64,000 bases of DNA from Streptomyces longisporoflavus (GCF_014649775.1 NZ_BMTR01000026.1:1-64000), one strand, 5' to 3'; counted from the first letter of the stretch, positions 26,925-35,067 are shown. Notes: a model not told the origin generated them from the sequence alone. Made by a program: numbers and translations.

Positions 26925-26959
26925 AAGGGCTCCCCCGGACCTGGTCCGGGGGAGCCCTT
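26925..26959. terminator. Strong bidirectional hairpin terminator
   Basis: Perfectly complementary 16-base arms at 26925-26940 and 26944-26959 flank a 3-base loop. It separates the plus-strand LLM gene from the minus-strand GMC gene, which converge here. Confidence 0.85.
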
Positions 26960-26980
26960 CGCCGATGGACCCGGGGCCGG

Positions 26981-28459
26981 TCAGGGGCGGACCAGGTCGT
27001 CGACGAGCAGCGAGGTCACGCGTGCCGCGACGGCGGCCACGGTCAGCGCCGGCGGGACTCCGGTGCCGGGCAGCAGCGAACCGTCCACCACGTAGAGGCC
27101 GTGGTAGCCGCTCACCCGTCCCGCGTCGTCGGTCACGGTGCCGAGCGGTACGCCGCCGCACACGTTGCCGCCGGTGGTGCCGATGCGGCTGAACGCCGTA
27201 CGGGTGCCGGTGTTGGCCTCGTTGAGCCGGTCCAGGGTGTGGGTGATGGCGGACTGCGCGCGGGCCAGGGCCGGGTCGTCGGCCGGCCAGTGCAGGACGA
27301 CGTCGTCCTTGTCCGGGTCGTAGCGGAAGGCGCCGAGGGCCGGTGCGGGCACGGCTCCGATGGTGGTGGTCCAGCCCTCGCCCTCCGGGGCGTCCGGCCA
27401 GGGGAAGTTGAGCAGGGACACCGGGCCGAGGGGGTTCTCCTTCCAGTCCTGCGCGAAGATCGCCGCGGGGCCGCCCTGCCGGGGGTTGTTCTCCGCCATG
27501 CCGGTACGGGCCGTGATGACCTCGCTGTTGCCGACGCGCGTGCCCAGTGCGTCGTGCAGGGCGGGCAGTGCGCCGCTCTGCTTGGCGCGCAGCAGCAGCC
27601 GGTTGGTGCCCAGGGTGCCTGCGGAGAGGATCAGGCGGGTGGCGGTGACGCGGTGGTGTGCGCGCACCTCTCCGCGCTCGTCGATCGTCTCGTAGTCGAC
27701 GTGGTATCCGGCGCTGCCGTCGCCGCCGTCGACCGGGTGCACGGCGGTGACGACGCTGAGCGGCCGTACGTCGATGTGGCCCGATGCCTCGGCGCGGGCG
27801 AGCAGCGTGCGGTCGAGGCTGCGCTGGGCGCCGCTGTTGACGCCGAAGACGTTGAGGCCGTCGATCTGGGAGCGCACCCGGGTGCCGGCCATCTCCTCGC
27901 GGACCACGTCCCAGTCCACGGCCAGGTCGACCTTGGTCCACGGGATTCCGGCCTTGTCCAGCTGGTCGGCGAACGAGCGGGCCGACCGGTAGAACTCGGA
28001 GTGGTAGATGTCGTCGGGGATCGGCGCGCAGCCGATCAGTTCGCGTGCCTGCGGATACCACCGCTCGGTCATCTCGCGGTGGTCCAGGACGTCGCCCAGG
28101 GTCTGTCGGAACAGTTCGGGCGACGGTTCGCACATCGTGCCGTTGGTCGCCAGTGAGGCGCCGCCCACACCGGTGCCTGCCAGGACGTTCATGCCGCTGC
28201 CCTCGACGAACTCCAGGACGCCGGTGTAGACGTCGAGCTTCGCGTCGGTGAGCGGTGATGTCTCGCTGAGCCATGCGGCGCGCCCGTCGGGGGCGGTCTG
28301 TGTCGCGAAGGTGTCGCCCGCGTCGTCGACGGGCCAGCGCCGTCCCCGCTCCAGGAGGACGGCGTCGACCCCCGCCTCCGCCAGCCTGAGGGCGGCGATC
28401 GAACCTCCGTAACCGCTGCCGACGATCACCACGTCGGCGCGGTGCTGCTGCCTCTCCAC
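26981..28459 (-). CDS. GMC-type FAD oxidoreductase (cholesterol-oxidase-like)
   Basis: The 492-residue protein starts with an FAD-binding motif, DVVIVGSGYGGS (residues 10-20), followed by LLERGRRW. It has the second GMC segment GMNVLAGTGVGGASL, a LILSAGTLGTNRLLLR strand, and a C-terminal LYVVDGSLLPGTGVPPALTVAA. This matches cholesterol-oxidase-like GMC enzymes that oxidise alcohols with O2. No signal peptide is seen, so it should be cytoplasmic. GTG 28459 has GGGAGG about 8 bases upstream. It could oxidise an alcohol of the polyketide or the product released by the PKS reductase domain, but that is inference. Confidence 0.88.
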   Translation of the reverse strand: MERQQHRADVVIVGSGYGGSIAALRLAEAGVDAVLLERGRRWPVDDAGDTFATQTAPDGRAAWLSETSPLTDAKLDVYTGVLEFVEGSGMNVLAGTGVGGASLATNGTMCEPSPELFRQTLGDVLDHREMTERWYPQARELIGCAPIPDDIYHSEFYRSARSFADQLDKAGIPWTKVDLAVDWDVVREEMAGTRVRSQIDGLNVFGVNSGAQRSLDRTLLARAEASGHIDVRPLSVVTAVHPVDGGDGSAGYHVDYETIDERGEVRAHHRVTATRLILSAGTLGTNRLLLRAKQSGALPALHDALGTRVGNSEVITARTGMAENNPRQGGPAAIFAQDWKENPLGPVSLLNFPWPDAPEGEGWTTTIGAVPAPALGAFRYDPDKDDVVLHWPADDPALARAQSAITHTLDRLNEANTGTRTAFSRIGTTGGNVCGGVPLGTVTDDAGRVSGYHGLYVVDGSLLPGTGVPPALTVAAVAARVTSLLVDDLVRP

Positions 28460-28577
28460 TGAGCGGCCTCCCTGCCTTTTTCGTCCCGTTCTTTCGGACA
28501 GGTCGAACATCCCGGACGGCGATGGAGGCTCACTGTGAAGCCGCTGCAGAGCCGATCAGTCCGGCGACAACGCCAAC

Positions 28578-28617
28578 GGCCGCCGGACGACGGTGTGGTG
28601 ACCGTGGTCCGGCGGCC
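28578..28617. terminator. Long hairpin inside the divergent promoter region
   Basis: Eleven-base arms (28578-28588 and 28607-28617) are perfectly complementary. Inside them a second 5-base pair (28590-28594 with 28601-28605) continues the stem after one mismatch, leaving a 6-base loop. It looks like a terminator or attenuator, but no gene is seen that would end here in either direction. Confidence 0.55.
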
Positions 28618-28672
28618 GTGTGCGGTGGGCGCGCGCTGAGCCGAGGGGGACGGATCACGTTCCGTCGGCCGT

Positions 28673-28691
28673 GCTTCCCAGTGTGGGAAGC
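28673..28691. promoter_or_regulatory. Candidate operator: 8-3-8 palindrome upstream of the type II PKS
   Basis: GCTTCCCA-GTG-TGGGAAGC is a perfect inverted repeat, 148 bases before the acyltransferase start. Another GGGAAGC half-site follows at 28699. The form fits a dimeric repressor (TetR or MarR type) controlling the core operon. Confidence 0.5.
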
Positions 28692-28838
28692 GGGCCCGGG
28701 AAGCAGCTGGGGGCCCGCTGGAGAGCCGTCGCGGGGCGCTGCCCGAGATCGAGCCTCCAGGGCGTGCTGCGAGGGTGCGGCTGTTCCTGTCTACCGTCTC
28801 GCGCCGAGCCGTACCGGCCCCGTCCCCAGGAGGCAGCC

Positions 28839-29888
28839 ATGTGCCCGAACACTCCCCCGCCGCCGGGTCCCGCACCACGCGGTGTGGCCCTGCTGTTTCC
28901 CGGCCAGGGCGCTCAACAGCCGTTGATGTCGGCGGGGTTGTACCGCGCCCATCAGCCGTTCCGCCGTCTCATGGACGAGGCGTTCGAGGTGTGGGGCGCC
29001 GAGGGCGCCGCGTTGCGGGCCGACTGGCTCTCGGATTCCCCCGCCGTGGATCTGGACGGCGTGCGCAGGGCCCAGCCCCTGCTGTTCGCCGTCGACTGGG
29101 CGCTCGGCCGAATGGTCCTCGACTGGGGGGTGCGGCCCGCCGCCCTGCTCGGCCACAGTGTCGGCGAGGTCGCGGCGGCCACCCTGGCCGGTGTCTTCAC
29201 GCTGGAGGAAGCGGCCGGGCTGATGGCCGAGCGGGTGGCGCACATCGAGTCCGCCCCGGCGGGCGGCATGCTCGCCGTGCACGCGGCCGCCGCCGACATG
29301 GCGCCCTATCTGCACGCCGACGTGGTCGTCGGCGCCGTCAACGCGCCCCGCCAGGTGATCCTCGCCGGTTCCGAGGCGCCGCTCGCCGCGTCCGAGGCCC
29401 GGCTGCGCGCGGCGGGATTCACCTGCCGCAGGACCCGCGCCCTGAGCCCGTTCCACAGCCCGGCGCTCGCCCCGGCCGCGGAGGCGGCGCTGCCCTCGCT
29501 GGCCCGCCTTCCGCTGCGGGCCCCGCGGCTCCCGGTCGTCTCGGCGTACACGGCAGGACCGCTGACTCCGGCCGAGGCGGCCGATCCGCGGTTCTGGGCC
29601 GGGCAGCCCGCCGCCCCCGTGCTCTTCGGTCCCGCGCTCGACACGCTCCTGTGCACCGGCGAGCTGCTTTTGCTCGAAGCCGGGCCGGGGCAGGGTCTCA
29701 CCGCTCTGGCCAAGCGGCATCCGGCGGTCGGCACCGGCCGCTCGGCCGCCCTGGGACTGCTGCCCGCGCGCGCCCGGGGCGACGCGTCGGACCTGCACAC
29801 CCTGCGCAAGGCGGTCGAACGTCTTTTGTCCGAGGGGCAGTTGGCGCACGACCCGCTGCCGTTGCCGTCCCCGGCGGGCGCGCCGTAG
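28839..29888 (+). CDS. Discrete acyltransferase (malonyl-CoA:ACP transacylase-like)
   Basis: The 349-residue protein is a FabD-fold acyltransferase: LLFPGQGAQQPLM, the nucleophile motif GHSVGEVAAA, GAVNAPRQVILAGS, and SPFHSPAL, the position of the HAFHS motif. Discrete ATs in type II clusters with non-acetate starters (ZhuC of R1128, HedF of hedamycin, FrnK of frenolicin) have been linked to starter handling, including removal of wrong acetyl primers. It could instead simply load malonyl onto the ACP. It is first in the operon with KS-alpha, CLF and ACP. CAGGAGG precedes ATG 28839. The N-terminus is Pro-rich (NTPPPPGPAP). Confidence 0.88.
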   Translation: MCPNTPPPPGPAPRGVALLFPGQGAQQPLMSAGLYRAHQPFRRLMDEAFEVWGAEGAALRADWLSDSPAVDLDGVRRAQPLLFAVDWALGRMVLDWGVRPAALLGHSVGEVAAATLAGVFTLEEAAGLMAERVAHIESAPAGGMLAVHAAAADMAPYLHADVVVGAVNAPRQVILAGSEAPLAASEARLRAAGFTCRRTRALSPFHSPALAPAAEAALPSLARLPLRAPRLPVVSAYTAGPLTPAEAADPRFWAGQPAAPVLFGPALDTLLCTGELLLLEAGPGQGLTALAKRHPAVGTGRSAALGLLPARARGDASDLHTLRKAVERLLSEGQLAHDPLPLPSPAGAP

Positions 29889-30001
29889 CCAGGACCAGCA
29901 CGCAACCAGAGGCCCACCATCCCGCCTCCAGGCAGGACTGCGAGCGTGACAGCTCGGGGCCGGTCACCGGCCGGACCCCGCCGACTGTGAGTGAGGATGT
30001 C

Positions 30002-31270
30002 ATGGAGCGTCGCATCGTCATTACGGGGATCGGTGCAGTGGCCCCCGGCAAGCCGGGCGCGAAGGAGTACTGGGAGCTGATCTCGAACGGCCGCACGGCC
30101 ACGCGTACGATCTCGTCCTTCGATCCCGCGCCCTACCGGTCCCGGGTCGCCGCCGAATGCGACTTCGACCCCATCGCCGCCGGACTGCGCCGGCAGGAGG
30201 TCCGGCGCATGGACCGGGCCACGCAGTTCGCCGTCGCCGCCGCCCGCGAGGCCGTCGGCGACAGCGGGCTCGACCTGCCCGCGGCCGACCCCACCACCGT
30301 CGGGGTGTCCCTCGGCAACGCCGTGGGCTGCACGACGAGCATGGAGCGGGAGTACACCGTCCTCAGCAACGAGGGCGCCGACTGGCTGGTCGACCACCGC
30401 TACGCCGTGCCGCATCTCTACGACCACTTCGTGCCGAGTTCCATCGCGGTCGAACTGGCGCGCCTCGTGGGGGCGCAGGGCCCGGTGGCGCTCGTCTCGG
30501 ACGGCTGCACCTCGGGCCTCGACGCGATCGGCCACGCCACGGACCTGATCCGTGAGGGCAGCGCGGACGTCGTGATCAGCGGCGGCACCGACGCCCCGAT
30601 CTCGCCGATCACCCTGGCCTGCTTCGACGCCATCAAGGCGACCACGCCCCGCAACGACGACCCCGAGCACGCCTCGCGTCCCTTCGACGCGACGCGCAAC
30701 GGGCTCGTCCTCGGCGAAGGTGCCGCCGTGCTCGTCCTTGAAGAGCTGGAGCACGCCAGGCGGCGCGGCGCCCGGATCTACGCCGAGGTCGCCGGGGTCG
30801 GCACGCGCTGCAACGCGTATCACATGACCGGACTGCGCTCCGACGGCACGGAGATGGCCGACGCCATCACGCACGCCCTCGCGGAGGCCCGCCTCGCGCC
30901 GGAGTCGATCGACTACGTCAACGCCCACGGGTCGAGCACCAAGCAGAACGACCGGCACGAGACCGCCGCCTTCAAGACGGCGCTGGGCAAGCACGCGTAC
31001 GACGTGCCCGTCAGCTCGGTGAAGTCGATGATCGGGCACTCGCTCGGCGCGATCGGCGCACTGGAACTGGTCGCGTGCGTGCTCGCCATGCGCGACGGGC
31101 TCATCCCGCCGACCGCCAACCTCCACGAACCGGACCCGGTCTGCGACCTGGACTACGTGCCGCTGAAGGCCAGGGAGGCCGAGGTCGACAACGTACTGAG
31201 CGTCGGCAGCGGTTTCGGCGGCTTCCAGACCGCCGTCGTTCTGGCCCGTCCCGAGCGGGTCGCGGCATGA
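30002..31270 (+). CDS. Type II PKS ketosynthase alpha (KS-alpha)
   Basis: The 422-residue protein is the condensing subunit of an aromatic PKS: MERRIVITGIGAVAPGK at the start, active-site Cys in SDGCTSGLDAIG, His residues in VNAHGSSTKQNDRHE and MIGHSLGAIGALE, and the C-terminal VGSGFGGFQTAVV. It forms a heterodimer with the CLF and builds a poly-beta-keto chain on the ACP from malonyl units. Its stop overlaps the CLF start (ATGA, 31267-31270), so the subunits are translationally coupled for equal amounts. GTGAGGA lies about 6 bases before the ATG. Confidence 0.97.
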   Translation: MERRIVITGIGAVAPGKPGAKEYWELISNGRTATRTISSFDPAPYRSRVAAECDFDPIAAGLRRQEVRRMDRATQFAVAAAREAVGDSGLDLPAADPTTVGVSLGNAVGCTTSMEREYTVLSNEGADWLVDHRYAVPHLYDHFVPSSIAVELARLVGAQGPVALVSDGCTSGLDAIGHATDLIREGSADVVISGGTDAPISPITLACFDAIKATTPRNDDPEHASRPFDATRNGLVLGEGAAVLVLEELEHARRRGARIYAEVAGVGTRCNAYHMTGLRSDGTEMADAITHALAEARLAPESIDYVNAHGSSTKQNDRHETAAFKTALGKHAYDVPVSSVKSMIGHSLGAIGALELVACVLAMRDGLIPPTANLHEPDPVCDLDYVPLKAREAEVDNVLSVGSGFGGFQTAVVLARPERVAA

Positions 31271-32502
31271 GCGTCGACACCACGGTGCGCACCGTGGTCA
31301 CCGGGGTCGGCGTGGCCGCGCCCAACGGCATGGGCACGGAGGCCTACTGGGCGGCGACGCTCGCGGGCCGCAGCGGCATCGCCCCGACGACCCGCTACGA
31401 CGCCTCCGGATATCCGCTCCAACTGGCGGGCGAGGTACCGGACTTCGAGCCCGAGCAGCACATCCCGAGCCGCCTGATCCCGCAGACCGACCACGGCACC
31501 CGGCTCTCCCTGTACGCGGCCGACGAGGCGCTGCGCGACAGCACGCTCGACCCGGGGCAGCTCGATCCGTACGGCATGGGGGTGGCCACGGCCTCGTCGA
31601 TGGGCGGCTTCGAGTTCGGGCAGCGGGAGCTGCAGAACCTGTGGAGCAAGGGCGGGCGGTTCGTCAGCGCGTACCAGTCCTTCGCCTGGTTCTACGCCGT
31701 CAACACCGGCCAGATCTCCATCCGGCACGGCCTGCGCGGCTCCAGCAACACCGTGGTGACCGACGCGGCGGGGGGTCTCGACGCGGTGGGCAATGCCCGG
31801 CGGCAGATCCGCAAGGGAACCACCGCGATGCTCACCGGCGGTGTCGACGGCGCGCTGTGCCCGCTCGGCTACGCCGGGCAGTACAGCTCCGGCGCGCTGA
31901 GCACCGCCGGCGACGCGGACCGCGCGTTCCTGCCCTTCGCCGACGACGCGCCCGGCCAGGTGCCGGGCGAGGGCGGCGCGTTCCTGGTCCTGGAGGACGC
32001 CGCGAGCGCGCGGCGGCGGGGCGCGCGGAGCTACGGCGAGATCGCGGGCTACGCGGCGACGTTCGACCCGGGTCCGCTGCCGCCCGGTCAGGAGGGTACG
32101 GGCCTGGTGCGGGCGATCCGGCGGGCACTGCGGGACGCCGGTACGGCCGCGGAGGACGTGGACGTGGTGTTCGCCGACGCCGCCGGTGTGCCCGACCTCG
32201 ACCGCGCCGAGTCCCGCGCGCTCGCCGAGGTGTTCGGCCCCGGCGGTGTGCCGGTGACCGCCCCCAAGAGCATGACGGGCCGGCTCTTCGCGGGCGGGGC
32301 ATCGCTGGATCTGGCGACCGCGCTGCTCGCCCTGCGGGACGGCACGATCCCGCACACCGCGAACGTGTCGCGCCCGGGCTCCGGGCATCCGATCGACCTC
32401 GTCACCGGGGAGCCGCGCGAGGCGGACCTGCGCCGCGCGCTGGTCGTGGCGCGCGGTCGGGGCGGCTTCAACGCCGCGGCGGTCGTACGACGGGACGCCT
32501 GA
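31267..32502 (+). CDS. Type II PKS chain length factor (KS-beta)
   Basis: The 411-residue KS homologue lacks the active-site Cys, as expected of a CLF. The aligned segment reads VTDAAGGLDAVGNARR; in most CLFs this is xxQAGGLDA, so the usual Gln is Ala here. That Gln has been tied to decarboxylative priming from malonyl-ACP in the actinorhodin system. Its loss suggests priming by another acyl group, in line with the neighbouring discrete acyltransferase and the type I PKS. Other CLF features are ISIRHGLRGSSN and GGFNAAAVV. The start overlaps the KS-alpha stop by 4 bases. Chain length cannot be read with confidence by eye. Confidence 0.95.
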   Translation: MSVDTTVRTVVTGVGVAAPNGMGTEAYWAATLAGRSGIAPTTRYDASGYPLQLAGEVPDFEPEQHIPSRLIPQTDHGTRLSLYAADEALRDSTLDPGQLDPYGMGVATASSMGGFEFGQRELQNLWSKGGRFVSAYQSFAWFYAVNTGQISIRHGLRGSSNTVVTDAAGGLDAVGNARRQIRKGTTAMLTGGVDGALCPLGYAGQYSSGALSTAGDADRAFLPFADDAPGQVPGEGGAFLVLEDAASARRRGARSYGEIAGYAATFDPGPLPPGQEGTGLVRAIRRALRDAGTAAEDVDVVFADAAGVPDLDRAESRALAEVFGPGGVPVTAPKSMTGRLFAGGASLDLATALLALRDGTIPHTANVSRPGSGHPIDLVTGEPREADLRRALVVARGRGGFNAAAVVRRDA

Positions 32503-32524
32503 CGCCCCCTCCCTTTGCACATCC

Positions 32525-32544
32525 ACGCACGCACGCACGCACGC
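32525..32544. repeat. Tetranucleotide (ACGC)5 microsatellite
   Basis: Five ACGC units lie in the 59-bp gap between the CLF and ACP genes, just before the ACP ribosome site (AAAGGAA). Length changes could alter leader spacing. Confidence 0.8.
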
Positions 32545-32561
32545 CTGCCGAAAGGAATCTC

Positions 32562-32849
32562 ATGAGCGACGCCAACGCGACTGTGACCGGAGTGACCGAA
32601 CTGACCGTGGAGGACCTCACCCGCATCATGCGGGAGTCCGCGGGCGAGGACGAGTCGGTCGACCTGAGCGGCGACATCCTCGACTCCGACTTCACGGAGC
32701 TCGGCTACGACTCCCTCGCCCTCCTGGAGACCGCCGGGCGGATATCCCGTGACTACGGTGTCGAGCTGAGCGACGACGACCTGGACGGCATCGCGACGCC
32801 GCGGGAGTTCCTGACGGCCGTCAACCGGACGCTGACCGCCGCCGCGTAA
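32562..32849 (+). CDS. Type II PKS acyl carrier protein
   Basis: The 95-residue protein has the phosphopantetheine site FTELGYDSLALLETAGRIS, with Ser in D-S-L, and a C-terminal helix DLDGIATPREFLTAVN. It carries the growing chain for the KS-alpha/CLF pair encoded directly upstream. AAAGGAA lies 8 bases before the ATG. A 25-bp hairpin ends the operon 16 bases after its stop. Confidence 0.96.
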   Translation: MSDANATVTGVTELTVEDLTRIMRESAGEDESVDLSGDILDSDFTELGYDSLALLETAGRISRDYGVELSDDDLDGIATPREFLTAVNRTLTAAA

Positions 32850-32865
32850 CCCGGCGGTCCGGTCG

Positions 32866-32921
32866 CGCGGACGGGCGGGCGGGGCACACCCGGTGCGGTG
32901 TGCCCCGCCCGCCCGTCCGCG
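32866..32921. terminator. Very strong bidirectional hairpin terminator
   Basis: Perfect 25-base arms (32866-32890 and 32897-32921) with a 6-base loop close the type II PKS operon and the converging phosphotransferase gene. No mismatch is present. Confidence 0.92.
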
Positions 32922-32923
32922 TG

Positions 32924-34033
32924 TCAGCGGCGCGCGGCCGTGTCCCCGTGCCGGACGCCCGTCTCCTCCAGGACGCGGCCCAGCAGCCGGGTGGCGTTGC
33001 GGTGCAGCGGGAAGTCGGTGCCGGGCGGCATGATGCCGCTCTCCTCCAGGAGCCGGGTCACCCGTGCGGTGAGCACGCAGAACCGGAACGCGGCGAAGAC
33101 CTCGTAGTACTCCAGGTGTTGTACGACGTGCCCGGTGATCCGCTCGTAGTGGCGCACCGTCTCGGCGCGGTCGGGGAGCCCGGCGAGCCGGACCGCGCCA
33201 ATGCCCTCGCTCAGATGCCGGTCCAGGTGCAGGAACCAGGCCAGGTCCGACTCGGGCCGTCCGAGGGCGGCCATCTCCCAGTCCAGTACGGCGGCCGGTG
33301 TCTCGCCGGCGTAGATGATGTTGCCGAGCCGGGCGTCGCCCCACAGCAGGCGGGGCGGGCCGGGCTCCTCGGGCTGGTGGTCGTGCAGCCAGGTCAGGGC
33401 CGTCGTCGCGGTCTCGTTGTCGTGCGCGCCGTAGTACGGCAGGAGCTCGGTGAACTCGGCCAGTTGCTGCGTGAGGTGGCCGGTGCCGTGCTGCGGGCGG
33501 TCGAGGAAGCCGAGGCCGAGTGCGAGCGGGTCGAGCCGGTGGATCGCGGCGAGCATCTCGACGCCGCCGAGCCAGACGGCACGGCGGCTCTGCGGCGGCA
33601 GCCCGGCCAGCCAGCCCTCGCGGTGGTACGAGGGGAAGTCCGCGGGCACCTCGCCCTCGATCCGGCGCATCACCAGGAACGGCGCCCCGAGCACGGAGGA
33701 CCCGGGTTCGTGCCCCAGCAGGGGGGCCACGGGCACGTCCGTACCGTCGAGGATCTCCAGCAGCCTGACCTGCTCCGTCCAGCGGTCGTCGGGGTGGACG
33801 CGGTGCCCGGTGGGGGCCACCCGGACGGCCAGGGGTTCGCGGCGGGCCGTGCCGCCCCCGTCCTCGGTCCACTCGGCGTCGCACAGCAGGATCTCTCCCG
33901 AGAATCCGGCGGCGCCCGGCACCCGGACCGGGCCGACCCGCACCTCGCCGGCGCGGGGCCGCCGGCGGGCCGTGAGCCAGTCGGCCAACGCCCGGCGGGT
34001 CTGTTCGGGGTCGCGCTGCACGGGAACGGGCAC
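32924..34033 (-). CDS. APH-family phosphotransferase (ACAD10/11-like kinase)
   Basis: The 369-residue protein has the aminoglycoside-phosphotransferase kinase fold. Visible are FLVMRRIEGEVPADF, the catalytic loop LLWGDARLGNIIY (GDxxxxN, the Asp acting as base) and the metal-binding DWE in AAVLDWEMAALGRPESDLAW. Related proteins phosphorylate small hydroxylated molecules; the fold also covers acyl-CoA-dehydrogenase-linked kinases. A role in product modification or self-protection is possible but unproven. GTG 34033 has AAGGAGG 8 bases upstream. It is divergent from the SDR at 34339. Confidence 0.85.
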   Translation of the reverse strand: MPVPVQRDPEQTRRALADWLTARRRPRAGEVRVGPVRVPGAAGFSGEILLCDAEWTEDGGGTARREPLAVRVAPTGHRVHPDDRWTEQVRLLEILDGTDVPVAPLLGHEPGSSVLGAPFLVMRRIEGEVPADFPSYHREGWLAGLPPQSRRAVWLGGVEMLAAIHRLDPLALGLGFLDRPQHGTGHLTQQLAEFTELLPYYGAHDNETATTALTWLHDHQPEEPGPPRLLWGDARLGNIIYAGETPAAVLDWEMAALGRPESDLAWFLHLDRHLSEGIGAVRLAGLPDRAETVRHYERITGHVVQHLEYYEVFAAFRFCVLTARVTRLLEESGIMPPGTDFPLHRNATRLLGRVLEETGVRHGDTAARR

Positions 34034-34338
34034 GGACTTCCTCCTTCAGGATGTGACCGGGGTGCCCCGGACCACGGCGTTCGTTCGTCGCGGGTCCGGG
34101 TCCGGGCGGAGCCCGAGTCTCGCCGGGGCCCCTGGCACCTGAATCCAGCGGCGCTGGGGAGCGGGCGTCACCGGGTCCGGGGAACGGCCGTCACCGGGTC
34201 CGGGCGCCGCCCGTCTCCAGCCGGTCTCCCTCACCTCGCCATCGCCCCGGAGCAGCATCGTGCTCCCGGACTCCGCGGGCTCTTCTTCGCGGGCTCTTCG
34301 ACCCGGGCCCTCTCCCTGGCCGGAACACAGGAGGAGCA
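34034..34338. promoter_or_regulatory. Divergent promoter region with a 16-bp direct repeat
   Basis: No gene is present. CGTCACCGGGTCCGGG occurs at 34166-34181 and 34189-34204, 23 bases apart, between the phosphotransferase and SDR genes. Direct repeats of about two helical turns are the usual SARP binding pattern, so this is a candidate activator site. GGAGGA lies just before ATG 34339. Confidence 0.45.
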
Positions 34339-35067
34339 ATGCAGTTGCAGGGCAGGACCGCCGTGGTCACCGGCGGAACGCGCGGTCTCGGCAGGGCCGT
34401 CGCGCAGGCGCTGGCCGACGAGGGCGCCATCGTGGTCGCCGCGGCCAGGGAGGTGGAGCCGGACTCCCCGGAGCGGGGCGGCAGGATCGTCCACGTCAAG
34501 GCCGACGTCACGGTGCCGCAGTCGGTCGCCGACCTGATGCGTACGGCCCACGAACGGTACGGCGGACCGCACATCGTGGTCGCCAACGCCGGGGTGAGCA
34601 GGCCGGGTCCGGTGTCGGCGCTCTCCGACGAGCACTGGGAGGCCGTGATCGGCACCAACCTGACGGGCGTGTTCCACACGGTGAGGGCGGCGGTGCCGTA
34701 TCTCCGGGACGCCGAGGCGGGCCGGATCATCACCATGTCCTCGCTGCTCGGGCGGCGTGCCATGCCCGGCGCCGCCGCGTACTGCGCCTCCAAGGCGGCC
34801 GTCGAGCGGCTGACGGAGGTCTGCGCCCTCGAACTGGCGCCGCAGGGCATCACGGTGAACTGCCTCTCCCCCGGCTTCATCGACGAGGGCCAGGGCCGGG
34901 ACCTGATGGCCAACGAGACGATCTGGCCGCGCCTGCAAGGCACCTTGGCCACGGGCCGGGCGGGCACGGGAGCCGAAGTCGCCCGCGCCGCCGTGTTCCT
35001 GGCGTCCGCGGAGAGCAGCTACGTCAACGGCGCGGTGCTGCCGGTCGACGGCGGCGTGCGCTGGTGA
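34339..35067 (+). CDS. Short-chain dehydrogenase/reductase (FabG-like)
   Basis: The 242-residue SDR has GGTRGLG (residues 12-18), ANAGVSRPG, Ser in TMSSLLGRRA, the YCASK catalytic pair and VLPVDGG near the end. It is FabG-like and NADP(H)-dependent by pattern. It is encoded with the quinone-oxidoreductase at 35173 on the plus strand. It could be a second ketoreductase of the polyketide pathway. Confidence 0.88.
   Translation: MQLQGRTAVVTGGTRGLGRAVAQALADEGAIVVAAAREVEPDSPERGGRIVHVKADVTVPQSVADLMRTAHERYGGPHIVVANAGVSRPGPVSALSDEHWEAVIGTNLTGVFHTVRAAVPYLRDAEAGRIITMSSLLGRRAMPGAAAYCASKAAVERLTEVCALELAPQGITVNCLSPGFIDEGQGRDLMANETIWPRLQGTLATGRAGTGAEVARAAVFLASAESSYVNGAVLPVDGGVRW

Larger units (their letters stand above)
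28460..28838. promoter_or_regulatory. Divergent control region upstream of the type II PKS operon
   Basis: The 379-bp gap lies between the GMC gene (minus) and the acyltransferase-KS-CLF-ACP operon (plus). It holds a long hairpin (28578-28617), a 19-bp palindrome (28673-28691) and a further half-site GGGAAGC (28699-28705). CAGGAGG before 28839 is the ribosome site. No gene is supported. Confidence 0.55.
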
